The notes: generated from the letters alone by a model not told the origin. Positions 23,363 to 31,877 are shown, counted from the stretch's first letter. The stretch is DNA of 64,000 nucleotides from Aurantiacibacter sp. D1-12 (GCF_028858515.1 NZ_JAPJZJ010000002.1:434001-498000), one strand, 5' to 3'. Numbers and translations: made by a program.

Positions 23363-23640
23363 CGCTTCCCCTTGGCCGCACGCGCGGCATATTGGCAATC
23401 GTTCCGCATCGGGCAGGCATCACATTTCTGCATACTCGGCCGATAATAAACCTGCCCCACCCTCTTCACCAGCAAGTGATGCTCGTCAATGTCCCCGGCA
23501 GACCATTCTTCGGGCAGAACCGGCATCAACGCGTTGTAGGCGCGCGTGGTGTCGGTCTTTTTAGGGGCGAAGCCCGTCCGTTGCATCACCCAGCGATGAT
23601 GCCCATCGATTACCAGTGCGCGGATCGGGGCCGAAGGGTA
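23359..23640 (-). pseudogene. C-terminal remnant of an endonuclease III gene
   Basis: The frame encodes IRALVIDGHHRWVMQRTGFA and then TRAYNALMPVLPEEWSAGDI to the stop, equivalent to about the last 90 residues of the intact endonuclease III at 25129-25839. The helix-hairpin-helix and the N-terminal two-thirds are missing, and the first of the four iron-sulfur cysteines is replaced by Tyr (VYYRPS against VYCRPS). The frame can be followed upstream to a stop near 23697. The 3' 166 bases are 97-98% identical to the intact gene, while the part before is only about 70%, which suggests recent gene conversion onto an older paralogue. Confidence 0.8.
23376..23541 (-). repeat. 166-bp direct repeat, copy A
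   Basis: Matches 25140-25305 with about four mismatches over 166 bases. Identity falls abruptly at both edges. Together the two copies bracket 1.6 kb that contains a plus-strand serine hydrolase gene and a serine hydrolase fragment. This pair could drive deletion or duplication by homologous recombination. Confidence 0.85.
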
Positions 23641-23757
23641 GATGTATTGCGGTGCATCGACAGCGAGATTTCCGGCAATTGGTCCAATTGTGCCTTATCC
23701 AAATAGGCATTCCCATTTGCGTTTTTTTGCCTATCGTGAAGGGAGAAGGAGAGACAC

Positions 23758-24948
23758 ATGCAGAATGCGTTCGCGGCTACTTTGGCACTCGCTCTCTCGA
23801 TGGGAGCGACCATCGGGGATATTCCGGTCCGCGCGCAGGCGGTAGATTCGCAAATGGAAGCGCGGGAGACCCAGCTGATCGAGCAAATTGCGGACAATTT
23901 CATCGCGCAAGGCCGACTGGAAGCTGTATCGATCGGTGTCGTTCACAATGGCCGCTCAGCAACAGTGCATGCCGGCCCGCTTTATCGGGACGGTCCCGAA
24001 ACTGCCAATGATCGAACCATCTTCGAATTGCGTTCAATCACAAAGACATTCATCGGAACGCTGGCGGCCCAAGCGATACTCGATGAGAATATCTCTCTTA
24101 ATACCGATATTCGCGAATATCTTGGGCCCGGCTTTGACAACCTGGAGCGGGATGGACAGCCTATCCTTGTCCGTCACCTGCTGACCCATACCAGCGGCTT
24201 GCCGAGCAATAATCCCTTGCCTGCAAACCTAGACCAACCGGCTCCAGGAGACGATGCCGGTGGGATAGCGTGGCGAACGTTTCGCGATGTGGAAATGGGC
24301 ATGACCCGTGAGAAGTTTTTCGCAAATCTTCGCGGATTTGAATTGGCAAGCGTCCCCGGCCAGGAGTTCAACTACAGCAATCTCGGAACCAATTTGACTG
24401 CTCTAATCCTTGAGCGCGTATACGATCGCTCGTTGGATGAACTGGTGGCGGAATTCATCACCGGCCCGGCTGGAATGAATGACACGGTGTTAGCCATGAC
24501 GGAACCCGATGCACTGGCCAGACTGGCCAGTGGCTACAATGAACGCGGAGAACGGATCGATCCGTGGCCAGTCTGGCCCATGGGAGGAGCGGAAGGCGCT
24601 GCCAAGGCACCGCTGCCGGATACAATCCGGTACATGCAATTTCATTTAAGTGAGCGTAATCCAGCGGTGCGCCTGTCTCATGTGCCTTTGCATGAGCTCG
24701 CATGGGACTACCGGATTGCGTCATTCTGGTGGAATATCGATCGCCCGGCTGGTTCGACAAGCTTTCGCCATGATGGCGGATACGCGAATGTGCGCAACGT
24801 GATGATCCTGTTTCCGGAGGAGGATATGGGCATCTACGTGGTGACCAATCGCGTCAACCCGGAAGCAAACGAGATACTCACCGAAATGGTCCATATCATC
24901 CGAAGCCAGCTACTATCTGCAGATGACGCCGACGCCGCAGAGAGCTGA
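23758..24948 (+). CDS. Secreted serine hydrolase (beta-lactamase/class C family)
   Basis: A 396-residue exported enzyme of the beta-lactamase/penicillin-binding fold. Signal peptide QNAFAATLALALSMGATIG. Catalytic motifs: S-x-x-K in ELRSITKTFIG, Y-x-N in FNYSNLGTNL, and an HxG-type third motif in FRHDGGYAN. TSGLPSNNPLP is the usual loop after the first helix. Such proteins are esterases or D-amino peptidases more often than true beta-lactamases. GAAGGAGAG precedes the ATG. It lies between the direct repeats, on the opposite strand to its neighbours, and by eye uses fewer GC-ending codons, so it may be an insertion. Confidence 0.85.
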   Translation: MQNAFAATLALALSMGATIGDIPVRAQAVDSQMEARETQLIEQIADNFIAQGRLEAVSIGVVHNGRSATVHAGPLYRDGPETANDRTIFELRSITKTFIGTLAAQAILDENISLNTDIREYLGPGFDNLERDGQPILVRHLLTHTSGLPSNNPLPANLDQPAPGDDAGGIAWRTFRDVEMGMTREKFFANLRGFELASVPGQEFNYSNLGTNLTALILERVYDRSLDELVAEFITGPAGMNDTVLAMTEPDALARLASGYNERGERIDPWPVWPMGGAEGAAKAPLPDTIRYMQFHLSERNPAVRLSHVPLHELAWDYRIASFWWNIDRPAGSTSFRHDGGYANVRNVMILFPEEDMGIYVVTNRVNPEANEILTEMVHIIRSQLLSADDADAAES

Positions 24949-24982
24949 CGAATACGAGTGGCGCAAGCCCTCCGCTACTCTC

Positions 24983-25126
24983 TCATGGCCTCGAGCCAGG
25001 TGGCACGCGTGGTTCAATTGCAGTCCATTCGTTTTGAGCGGTCATGGCAGCAAAAGCGGTACCGAAGCCAAGATCCAGCACTGCGATTGATTTGTAGGTA
25101 CCGTTCGAGCCGCTTTGCCAGCTCAT
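24983..25126 (-). pseudogene. C-terminal fragment of a second serine hydrolase
   Basis: Translated on the minus strand this gives MSWQSGSNGTYKSIAVLDLG, then AFAAMTAQNEWTAIEP. It matches the C-terminal part of the intact serine hydrolase at 26350-27345 (MSWQSGSNGAYKSLAVYDPL, then GFAAMTAQDDWEEIES). Similarity extends a few residues upstream (GERIT against GETRL) before passing into the end of the endonuclease III gene, whose TAA stop lies at 25129-25131. The catalytic domain is missing, so this is a truncated paralogue left by rearrangement. Confidence 0.75.
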
Positions 25127-25128
25127 TG

Positions 25129-25839
25129 TTATCCTCTCGCCGCACGCGCGGCATATTGGCAATCGTTCCGCATCGGGCAGGCATCGCATTTCTGCATACT
25201 CGGCCGACAATAAACCTGCCCCACCCTCTTCACCAGCAAGTGATGCTCGTCAATGTCTCCGGCAGACCATTCTTCGGGCAGAACCGGCATCAGCGCGTTG
25301 TAGGCACGTGTGGTATCGGCCTTGGGCGGCACCAGCCCCATCCGCTGGATCACCCGGCGATGGTTGGTGTCGATGACCAGCGCACGGCGATTGAACATGC
25401 TGGTGTTGACGACCTGTGCACTGATCTTGCGCGCGACACCGGGCAGCGTTTCAAGCCACTCCATTCCCTCTTCGGTGGGCAGGTTGGAGAGGTGCCGCAG
25501 ATCGACTTGCCCGCGCTCCTCGATAATCTGCATCAGGCACGCCTTCAGCCGCTCGGCCATAAGCGCGGGAAAGGTTGCGGTTTGCAGGTGCTCCGCCAGC
25601 TCTTCTTCGGGAGCCGCAGCAACACCTTCCCATGTTCCATAGGCTTCGAGCAGCCGATCGGTATTGGCGTTGGAGATCGCCGTCTTGGTCCGCGCTCCGA
25701 TTACCCCCTGCACCAGTGTCCACACCGGATCGCGTCGCTTGTCATCGGGCCGGACGATCCGCCCGAAATGCGCGATCAGCGTGGCGTGAAGGCTCGCAAG
25801 CCGTTGCGTGCGCGGGTCAGGGCCGAGGGGGAGTTGCAT
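25129..25839 (-). CDS. Endonuclease III family DNA glycosylase/AP lyase
   Basis: A 236-residue base-excision-repair enzyme acting on oxidised pyrimidines or abasic sites. It has the helix-hairpin-helix with catalytic Lys (ETLPGVARKISAQVV), the catalytic Asp in ALVIDTNHRRV, and a C-terminal [4Fe-4S] motif C-x6-C-x2-C-x5-C (CRPSMQKCDACPMRNDC). Slightly longer than E. coli Nth (211), and the H-x-x motif NHRRV replaces the usual THVxR, so it belongs to a divergent subfamily. The start at 25839 overlaps the YdjM-like gene by 23 bases. A truncated near-copy lies 1.8 kb away. Confidence 0.88.
   Translation of the reverse strand: MQLPLGPDPRTQRLASLHATLIAHFGRIVRPDDKRRDPVWTLVQGVIGARTKTAISNANTDRLLEAYGTWEGVAAAPEEELAEHLQTATFPALMAERLKACLMQIIEERGQVDLRHLSNLPTEEGMEWLETLPGVARKISAQVVNTSMFNRRALVIDTNHRRVIQRMGLVPPKADTTRAYNALMPVLPEEWSAGDIDEHHLLVKRVGQVYCRPSMQKCDACPMRNDCQYAARAARG
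25140..25305 (-). repeat. 166-bp direct repeat, copy B (inside endonuclease III gene)
   Basis: Partner of 23376-23541. It covers the iron-sulfur C-terminus of the intact gene. Downstream of both copies on the minus strand, the next sequence contains ATGAGCTGG, although the genes that follow differ; this 9-base identity may be the junction microhomology of the rearrangement. Confidence 0.85.
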
Positions 25840-26344
25840 GGCGCAATCTCCATCCCGCAAAGGCCAGCACAGCGCAAGGGAGCCAGATCCACACCAGCTC
25901 GGACAATAGTGTTTCAAGCCCGCGCGCAGAGAAGAAGTCCGCACCGATGGGTGAAACCCGAACCGGGGTAACGGGCGCGAACACGCGGGCATTGTCGAAC
26001 GGCCACCACAGGGCCGCGCCAAGTCCGCCATCGGTAAACGTATCGAGCAGCCCGTGGCTCGCCATAGCCAACGCGAGGAAGAAAAAGGCCCACAGGCTGC
26101 GCGCCCGCTTCCATACCAGCGCGATGCCGGCAGCGGTAAGTGTGGCAAACACCAGCGAATGCGTCGCCCCGCGATGGCCCCAAGGATCGGCATATTCGAT
26201 GCCGAATGCGAAGCCGATCACGTCTGCGTCGGGGAGCATCGCCAGCCCCGCTCCCACCAGCGCCACCTTGGGTGCGATGCGCGAGGGACCAGCCGCCGCA
26301 GCAAGCGCGAGCGGGACAATGGCGTGAGTCATGATGGTGGGCAT
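25817..26344 (-). CDS. YdjM/DUF457 family membrane-bound metal-dependent hydrolase
   Basis: A 175-residue inner-membrane protein of the LexA-regulated YdjM type. Conserved residues: MTHAIVPLAL at the start, MLPDADVIGF, HRGATHSLVF, and ASHGLLDTFTDGGLG with paired His and Asp, followed by FDNARVFAPVTPVRVSP. These His/Asp residues are the proposed metal ligands. About four membrane segments. It overlaps the nth start by 23 bases and follows the serine hydrolase gene by 5 bases, so the three genes form one operon. Confidence 0.88.
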   Translation of the reverse strand: MPTIMTHAIVPLALAAAAGPSRIAPKVALVGAGLAMLPDADVIGFAFGIEYADPWGHRGATHSLVFATLTAAGIALVWKRARSLWAFFFLALAMASHGLLDTFTDGGLGAALWWPFDNARVFAPVTPVRVSPIGADFFSARGLETLLSELVWIWLPCAVLAFAGWRLRHATPPRP

Positions 26345-26349
26345 GGAGC

Positions 26350-27345
26350 TTAGCTGGCAGGGTTGGCGTCTATGAGATCAGAATCATTCAATTGTGCCAG
26401 CCATTCTTCGCGCGCTGATTCGATTTCTTCCCAGTCATCTTGCGCGGTCATGGCAGCAAAGCCGGTGTCGCTAAGCGGGTCATACACAGCAAGAGACTTA
26501 TACGCCCCGTTACTCCCGCTTTGCCAACTCATCAGGCGCGTTTCGCCTGCCCCGTCCCATCTGATAAATCGTCCACCCAGCGCGTAGTCTTCTTCAACGG
26601 TGTGGACCGTCATCAGCTCGGCAAGACTCGTCTCACTCAATCCACCCATATGAGCAAAGCGCAACAGCGCGATCAGGTCTAATGGAGTCGCCGCAAGCCC
26701 CCCTGCACATGTCAGAAAAGTTGGTAACGGCGGAGAGGTGTTGACCGGTACCGCACCCGCATCACCAACCCTGCCTACAAATATCTTACTAGCGCCCATG
26801 CCAGCAGGACTAAGCACGTTTCGGTTTAGCACTTGTGCTATCGGCTCCCCGGTGACGCGTTCGACTATCGCCTGAACAACTACCCAATTCACAAGATCAT
26901 ACGACCATTGGGTGCCGGGTTCGAATGCCAATGGGCCGGCGGCGAAATTGGCAGTTGCCGTTTGCGCATCCGGGGTGGCCATGACGCGCGCAGGATCTGC
27001 TCCGAATGCGGGCAGCAAGCCATCGGTCAAACCGCTTCGGCTCGCCAAAAGCTGGCGAAGAGTAATCGAAGCAATTGGAGTATTGGCGAATTCAGGCAAC
27101 AGGCTGTCGACCGAAGAATCCAACATCAGGTAGCCGCTATCTACCAGCCGGAGTGCGGCAATGGTACACGCAAATTTGCCGATGGAGCCAGCTTCGTACA
27201 ACGCGTCAGGACGCTCTCCGCCGTAAGTCGTTCGCTCAATACTCCCATTCGGCGTGAGTGTAGCAACCGCGTATTCCTGTGCGGCTGCAGGAAGGGTCAT
27301 GGCAGCTGAAGCCAATACAACCGAATATACCAATCCCTGCTTCAA
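26350..27345 (-). CDS. Secreted serine hydrolase (beta-lactamase family)
   Basis: A 331-residue exported protein, signal peptide KQGLVYSVVLASAAMTLPAA. The nucleophile motif S-x-x-K is in YEAGSIGKFACTIAALRLVD, and SRSGLTDGLLPAF is the following loop. The second motif reads WSYDLVNWV, so the usual Y-x-N is spaced differently (Y-D-L-V-N), which might alter or weaken catalysis. The third motif region is SWQSGSNGAYKSL. A fragment similar to its C-terminus is found at 24983-25126. Confidence 0.85.
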   Translation of the reverse strand: MKQGLVYSVVLASAAMTLPAAAQEYAVATLTPNGSIERTTYGGERPDALYEAGSIGKFACTIAALRLVDSGYLMLDSSVDSLLPEFANTPIASITLRQLLASRSGLTDGLLPAFGADPARVMATPDAQTATANFAAGPLAFEPGTQWSYDLVNWVVVQAIVERVTGEPIAQVLNRNVLSPAGMGASKIFVGRVGDAGAVPVNTSPPLPTFLTCAGGLAATPLDLIALLRFAHMGGLSETSLAELMTVHTVEEDYALGGRFIRWDGAGETRLMSWQSGSNGAYKSLAVYDPLSDTGFAAMTAQDDWEEIESAREEWLAQLNDSDLIDANPAS

Positions 27346-27463
27346 TAAATCCTCCTGTCAGGTGCTGATGCGCAAACACAAAAGTTCCTAGTCTGTTTGG
27401 AGGACTAAAATTGGCGCTACACATTAAATCCTTGAAGCGTGATCAGCAATCGACGAACGCAAA

Positions 27464-29038
27464 TCACTCCCACTCAATCGTGCCCGGCGGCTTCGACGTA
27501 TAGTCATAGACCACGCGATTGATGCCCTGCACCTCGTTGACGATGCGCGTCGCGCAGCCGGTGAGGAAGCTCGCGTCGAAGGGGTAGACGTCGGCGGTCA
27601 TGCCGTCAGTGCTGGTTACCGCGCGCAGGCCGCAGACTGAATCGTAGGTGCGCCCATCGCCCATCACGCCCACGGTCTTGACCGGCAGCAGCACGGCGAA
27701 GGCCTGCCAGATCGCGTCATAGAGACCTGCCTTGCGGATTTCATCGAGGTAGATCGCGTCCGCCTTGCGCAGGATATCGCAGCGTTCCTTGGTCACTTCA
27801 CCCGGAATGCGGATGGCAAGGCCGGGGCCGGGGAACGGGTGGCGGCCGACGAACATGTCGGGCAGGCCCAGCTCGCGGCCAAGCTCGCGCACCTCGTCCT
27901 TGAACAGCTCGCGCAAAGGCTCGACCAGTTCCATGTTCATGCGTTCGGGCAGGCCGCCGACATTGTGGTGGCTCTTGATCGTAACGCTTGGCCCGCCGGT
28001 AAAGCTGACGCTCTCGATCACATCGGGATAGAGCGTGCCCTGCGCGAGGAAATCGGCGCCGCCGATCTTCTTCGCCTCTTCCTCGAATACGTTGATGAAT
28101 TCGCCGCCGATGAACTTGCGCTTCTTTTCCGGGTCGGTTTGCCCCGCGAGGCCCTTCATGAAGCGGTGTTCGGCGTCCACCACGACGAGCGGGATGTTGT
28201 AGTGATCGCGGAACATGGTCTCGACCTGCTCGCGCTCGTTCAAACGCAACAGGCCGTGATCGACGAAGACGCAGGTCAGCTGGTCGCCAATCGCTTCGTG
28301 AATGAGGATCGCTGCGACGGAACTATCGACGCCGCCGGAGAGGCCGCAGATGACCTTGCCATCTCCTACCTGCGCGCGGATTTCGGCGATCTTGGTTTCG
28401 CGATAGGCCGCCATGGTCCAGTCGCCGGCGAGGCCGCAGACCTTGTGCGCGAAGTTGGCGATCAGCTTGCCGCCGTCAGGCGTATGCACGACCTCCGGGT
28501 GGAACTGCGTGCCGTAGTACTGGCGTTCTTCATCGGCGATCACCGCGAAGGGCGCACCATCGCTGGTGGCGACAATTTCAAAACCCGGCGCGAATTTGGT
28601 GACCTTGTCGCCGTGGCTCATCCAGACCTGGTGGCGCTCGCCCTCTTTCCAGAGACCGTCAAACAGTGCGCAGTCCTTGGTTACGGTCAGGAAAGCGCGG
28701 CCGAATTCGCCACCTTCGCCAGTCTCGTGCCCCGGCCGCACTTCGCCGCCGAGTTGATGGCTCATCACCTGCTGGCCATAGCAAATGCCAAGGATGGGCA
28801 GGCCGCTATCAAACAGTACTTGCGGCGCGCGTGGGCTGCCCTCTTCAGGCACACCGGCAGGCGAACCCGAGAGGATAATGCCCTTGGGCTTCATCCGGTG
28901 GAAGGCTTCTTCGGCCAGGCTGAACGGCGCAATCTCGGAATAGACGCCCGCTTCGCGCACGCGGCGCGCGATCAGCTGGGTCACCTGGCTGCCGAAATCG
29001 ACGATAAGGATGGAATCAGGGAGATGGTCGTGCTGCAT
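27464..29038 (-). CDS. guaA: GMP synthase (glutamine-hydrolysing)
   Basis: Converts XMP to GMP with glutamine as nitrogen donor, cytosolic, 524 residues. The class I glutaminase domain shows [17 protein letters not shown] with the catalytic Cys and QFHPEVVHT with His and Glu; the ATP-pyrophosphatase domain begins with the PP-loop [16 protein letters not shown], and the C-terminal dimerisation domain ends [18 protein letters not shown]. All functional motifs are intact. A divergent candidate sRNA starts about 150 bases upstream of its start codon. Confidence 0.97.
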   Translation of the reverse strand: MQHDHLPDSILIVDFGSQVTQLIARRVREAGVYSEIAPFSLAEEAFHRMKPKGIILSGSPAGVPEEGSPRAPQVLFDSGLPILGICYGQQVMSHQLGGEVRPGHETGEGGEFGRAFLTVTKDCALFDGLWKEGERHQVWMSHGDKVTKFAPGFEIVATSDGAPFAVIADEERQYYGTQFHPEVVHTPDGGKLIANFAHKVCGLAGDWTMAAYRETKIAEIRAQVGDGKVICGLSGGVDSSVAAILIHEAIGDQLTCVFVDHGLLRLNEREQVETMFRDHYNIPLVVVDAEHRFMKGLAGQTDPEKKRKFIGGEFINVFEEEAKKIGGADFLAQGTLYPDVIESVSFTGGPSVTIKSHHNVGGLPERMNMELVEPLRELFKDEVRELGRELGLPDMFVGRHPFPGPGLAIRIPGEVTKERCDILRKADAIYLDEIRKAGLYDAIWQAFAVLLPVKTVGVMGDGRTYDSVCGLRAVTSTDGMTADVYPFDASFLTGCATRIVNEVQGINRVVYDYTSKPPGTIEWE

Positions 29039-29151
29039 TGCGGCGGATTAAGGCGCATGGGCAGCAGTGGCAAGACAGACACGCCATCAGCAATGCGGAA
29101 AGCCGCGCGGTTATGTTGCAAAACACGCAACACATGTCGCTTATTTCGCAT

Positions 29152-29180
29152 TTGCACAATAATCTTGCGAGGCCTATTTG
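29152..29180 (+). promoter_or_regulatory. Candidate promoter of the sRNA
   Basis: TTGCAC (29152-29157) and TATTTG (29175-29180) are separated by 17 bases, a reasonable match to a housekeeping -35/-10 pair on the plus strand. Transcription would start near 29187. A weaker alternative, TTGCAA at 29116-29121 with CTTATT, lies further upstream. Confidence 0.35.
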
Positions 29181-29186
29181 CACTTC

Positions 29187-29314
29187 ATCAGACGCGCCTG
29201 GGTAAGCGGCGCATCAGACCAGAACCCCTGATCCGCGAAGGCCTTCCTCCCCCCCTTCCCGCCTTCCGGATCCAAGCAGAATGGCCACCACCGTCCCCCG
29301 GGGTGGCCATTTTT
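29187..29314 (+). ncRNA. Candidate small RNA with C-rich hairpin loop
   Basis: No protein gene lies on the plus strand here, yet there is a strong plus-strand intrinsic terminator. Ahead of it are three stem-loops: GCGCC/GGCGC near 29194-29212, ATCAG/CTGAT near 29213-29232, and GATCCG-C-GAAGG (29230-29241) pairing with CCTTC-CGGATC (29262-29272), whose 20-base loop is CCTTCC followed by a run of C. An exposed CCTCCCCC loop is complementary to Shine-Dalgarno sequences, as in the CcsR/'cuckoo' RNAs of alphaproteobacteria. The second and third stems share bases and may be alternatives. Predicted length about 128 nt. Confidence 0.5.
29281..29314 (+). terminator. Intrinsic terminator on the plus strand
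   Basis: ATGGCCACC (29281-29289) pairs with GGTGGCCAT (29302-29310); the stem continues, past a bulged A, with CCG/CGG around a TCCCC loop. TTTTT (29310-29314) follows. On the minus strand there is no T-tract, so it does not serve the TPR gene that ends at 29346; it must end a plus-strand transcript. Confidence 0.75.
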
Positions 29315-29345
29315 GCATCTGCTTCAGATTTCTGGCGGTATCGGC

Positions 29346-30962
29346 CTAGAGCCGCGCGAGCAGGGCGTCCATCGCCTCGCGTTGTTCGCCCTGGGCGAAT
29401 TCACGCAGCTCGCTCACGATACGCCGTGCTTCGGCATTGCGGCCATTGGCAATCAGCGCATTGGCATAGTGCCAGCGGATTTGCAGGTTGCCCGGTTGTG
29501 CCTCGACGGCGCGGCCCAGATGCGTCAGCGCCGGGCTGGCCTGCCCGTTTTCCAGCATCATCCAGCCGAGCGTATCCATCACGCGCGGGTCTTGCGGGGC
29601 CAGCTCATAGGCGAGCCGCGCACGGCGGAGCGCTTCGGATGCGTTGCCGACACCAAGCGCGGCATGGGCCGCATTGTTGAGGATCACCGGATCGTTGCGC
29701 GCACCGTTTTCGATCAGAGCCGCAAACAGGCGCTCGGCCTCTTCCGCTTCACCTCCGGTGAGCGCGCGTTGGGCAGCGCGGGCATTATCCCCATAGTCCT
29801 GAGGGCGGCTGGCGGAAATGCGTGCGGCGAAGCGGTCTTCTTCGCCGAGCCGTCCGGCCAGATCTGATGCAAGGCTGAGCAACTGCGGCGTGGCCGTTGC
29901 GTTGTCTGCCAGTGGCGCGGCGATGGCCCAGGCAGCCTGCGGATCACCCTCTTCATCAAGCGCGCGCGCCAGGATGGTCGAGGCGTGGATATGGCCCGGC
30001 CAGCTGCGCAGGAAATTCTCGAGATGCGAAATGGCCTGCGCCGGGAAGCCGCGCAGGTAGGCGATCTCGCCCAGCAACAGCCGCCCTTGCGGCAGCTGGC
30101 CAATCTGGGCCTCGGCCTGCTGGACGATAGTGTTCGCTTCGTTCAGGTCGCCTTCGTTGAAGGCAATACGCGCTTTCAAGAGCAGCGCCATCGGGTGGTC
30201 GGGAGCAATCTCAAGCAAGCGATCAAGGTGGTCGCGGGCGGCGTCATACTCACCCAGGTCGGCCTCAATAGCAGCAATGGCGAAAATGCCGTTGATGTTG
30301 GAAGGATGTTCGCTGGTCGCGGTGCTGTAGAACTCGCGCGCTTCGGCATAGTCGCCGCGCATCACGCGCAACTGGCCTGCCAGCATCAGGGCATCGAAGT
30401 TCTTAGGGTCGGCCTCCAAAGCGCGCTCTGAATAATCCTTCGCTTCGGAAGAACGTCGCTGCGTGAGCGCCATCGCGCCACGCAGGGCGAGCAAACGGGC
30501 ATCGTCAGGAAACTGCCCGATCGCACTGTCAGCGCGGGCATAGGCCTCTTCATCACGCGACAGGCGACCAAGTGATTGCACTGCCACCCACTGCGCCAGC
30601 GGATGGCCACTTGCTGCATCAGCCTGCGCGAGCGCTTGCTCGAAATCCTGTTGCAACAGCGACGCATGGGCAAACAGCGCACCGATATCGGCAGGAGGAT
30701 TGGCCGTCTCTGCAAGGTTCGCAAGCACACGCTGCGCGGATTCGCCATCTTCCAGCTCCAGCAAAGTGCGAGCATAGAGATCGAGCGCCTCGGGCGTCAC
30801 AGCCTCGCCGCTCACGACAGAAGCAAGCGCGACACGCGCGGTGCGATAGTCCCGCTCTGCATAGGCATCGCGGGCAGTTTGCATGGGGTCGCCATCGGCA
30901 AGACCGCAACTGGCAAGAGCGAGCGCCGACAGGGCAGCGAAAAAGGGTGCGCGAATGTTCAT
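29346..30962 (-). CDS. TPR-repeat lipoprotein (PrsT-like)
   Basis: A 538-residue protein with lipoprotein signal NIRAPFFAALSALALASC (lipobox L-A-S-C) followed almost wholly by tetratricopeptide repeats, e.g. ARVALASVVSGEAVTPEALD, EALRRARLAYELAPQDPRVM and SPALTHLGRAVEAQPGNL. TPR lipoproteins of this length (PrsT type) accompany PEP-CTERM/exosortase systems and polysaccharide export. The next gene upstream encodes a protein with a VPAPA-type sorting tag, which supports this reading, although no exosortase is in the window. Confidence 0.8.
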   Translation of the reverse strand: MNIRAPFFAALSALALASCGLADGDPMQTARDAYAERDYRTARVALASVVSGEAVTPEALDLYARTLLELEDGESAQRVLANLAETANPPADIGALFAHASLLQQDFEQALAQADAASGHPLAQWVAVQSLGRLSRDEEAYARADSAIGQFPDDARLLALRGAMALTQRRSSEAKDYSERALEADPKNFDALMLAGQLRVMRGDYAEAREFYSTATSEHPSNINGIFAIAAIEADLGEYDAARDHLDRLLEIAPDHPMALLLKARIAFNEGDLNEANTIVQQAEAQIGQLPQGRLLLGEIAYLRGFPAQAISHLENFLRSWPGHIHASTILARALDEEGDPQAAWAIAAPLADNATATPQLLSLASDLAGRLGEEDRFAARISASRPQDYGDNARAAQRALTGGEAEEAERLFAALIENGARNDPVILNNAAHAALGVGNASEALRRARLAYELAPQDPRVMDTLGWMMLENGQASPALTHLGRAVEAQPGNLQIRWHYANALIANGRNAEARRIVSELREFAQGEQREAMDALLARL

Positions 30963-31002
30963 GGTTCACGCGAATAGCCGAAATTGCTTAAGGCCACGCT
31001 AA

Positions 31003-31030
31003 ACGGCGGAGAACCGAGGTTTCCCGCCGT
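31003..31030 (-). terminator. Hairpin after the sorting-tag gene
   Basis: ACGGCGG (31003-31009) pairs with CCGCCGT (31024-31030), with an inner AACC/GGTT pairing; on the minus strand it is followed by TTTAGCG. It lies 33 bases past the stop of the gene at 31063 and before the TPR gene start, so it could partly uncouple the two. The T-tract is short. Confidence 0.45.
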
Positions 31031-31062
31031 CAAAGCACAATCACAATGTGGGTACTGGTTGC

Positions 31063-31719
31063 TTAGGCAGCCAGCTTCTTGCGGCGACGGATCTGTGCCG
31101 CGCCGAAGAGACCCAGACCGAACAGCAGCATTCCGGCCGGTGCAGGCACCGAAGTGATCGGCGTGAGGTTAAAGTTGATGTCCCAGATGCCAACAGAGTA
31201 GCCGTAAGGGTTCAGCATGTTCAGCCAGGCCGAACCACCGAATGCATCGTTGAGAGCATTGGCGCCGTCGCCGAACTGCAGAACGGTATCGCCGGGGAAA
31301 GGATCATTCGGATTGATGGAATAGGTGCGGCCGCCGATGGTGATCGTGCCCATGCCAGAGGTCCAGTAATCCTGGTTGGCCGGATCATAGGGTCCGCCGC
31401 CATTCTGCTTGTAATCAAAGCCGGTGCCGTCGAGCGAATCGAGGAAGCCCGAAAAAGTCAGGTCCAGCGTAGCCATCTGGCCGAGCGAGTTGAGCGCGGT
31501 GCCGGTCAGGGTTGCTGTGCCGGTTTCGGTGTCGATCGAGAAGACCGTGCCGTCCTGGAAGCTGTAGCGACGCTCGCAAGAGCCACCCGTATACAGGCCG
31601 TGCGAACAACCGTTGGTGAAATGCGTGTCGGCCGCATCGTAGTTGATGATTTCGGCCTGCGCGGGAACGGCTGTCGCCATTGCCATTGCTGCGCCGATCG
31701 CTGCGATTGTCTTTTTCAT
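31063..31719 (-). CDS. Exported protein with PEP-CTERM-like (VPAPA) sorting signal
   Basis: A 218-residue secreted protein. Signal peptide KKTIAAIGAAMAMATAVPAQ; a beta-rich Gly/Asn/Asp-rich body with two early Cys (NGCSHGLYTGGSCERR); and a C-terminal sorting signal: SVPAPAG, hydrophobic MLLFGLGLFGAAQI, then basic RRRKK. This is the layout recognised by exosortases, where cleavage releases or anchors the protein at the surface. The start at 31719 has GGGGGC upstream. No exosortase gene is in the window. Confidence 0.85.
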   Translation of the reverse strand: MKKTIAAIGAAMAMATAVPAQAEIINYDAADTHFTNGCSHGLYTGGSCERRYSFQDGTVFSIDTETGTATLTGTALNSLGQMATLDLTFSGFLDSLDGTGFDYKQNGGGPYDPANQDYWTSGMGTITIGGRTYSINPNDPFPGDTVLQFGDGANALNDAFGGSAWLNMLNPYGYSVGIWDINFNLTPITSVPAPAGMLLFGLGLFGAAQIRRRKKLAA

Positions 31720-31877
31720 TTCTATTGCCCCCATCGGACGGAAAACTCATTTCGTGATGGTGGGCTGGCGCAATGTGGCGAGAAAATCCACGCGGCATAA
31801 TTCGCCGTCTCAATTCGGGTCATCTGGTGGGGGAAATAGTTAACGCGCCAGCCACAAGCGCGCGGCAGCCTAGCCGG

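Noticed and set aside
27839-29680. Long plus-strand open frame (613 codons) antisense to guaA
   Set aside because: It mirrors guaA codon structure and has no protein-like motifs; guaA motifs are intact on the minus strand.
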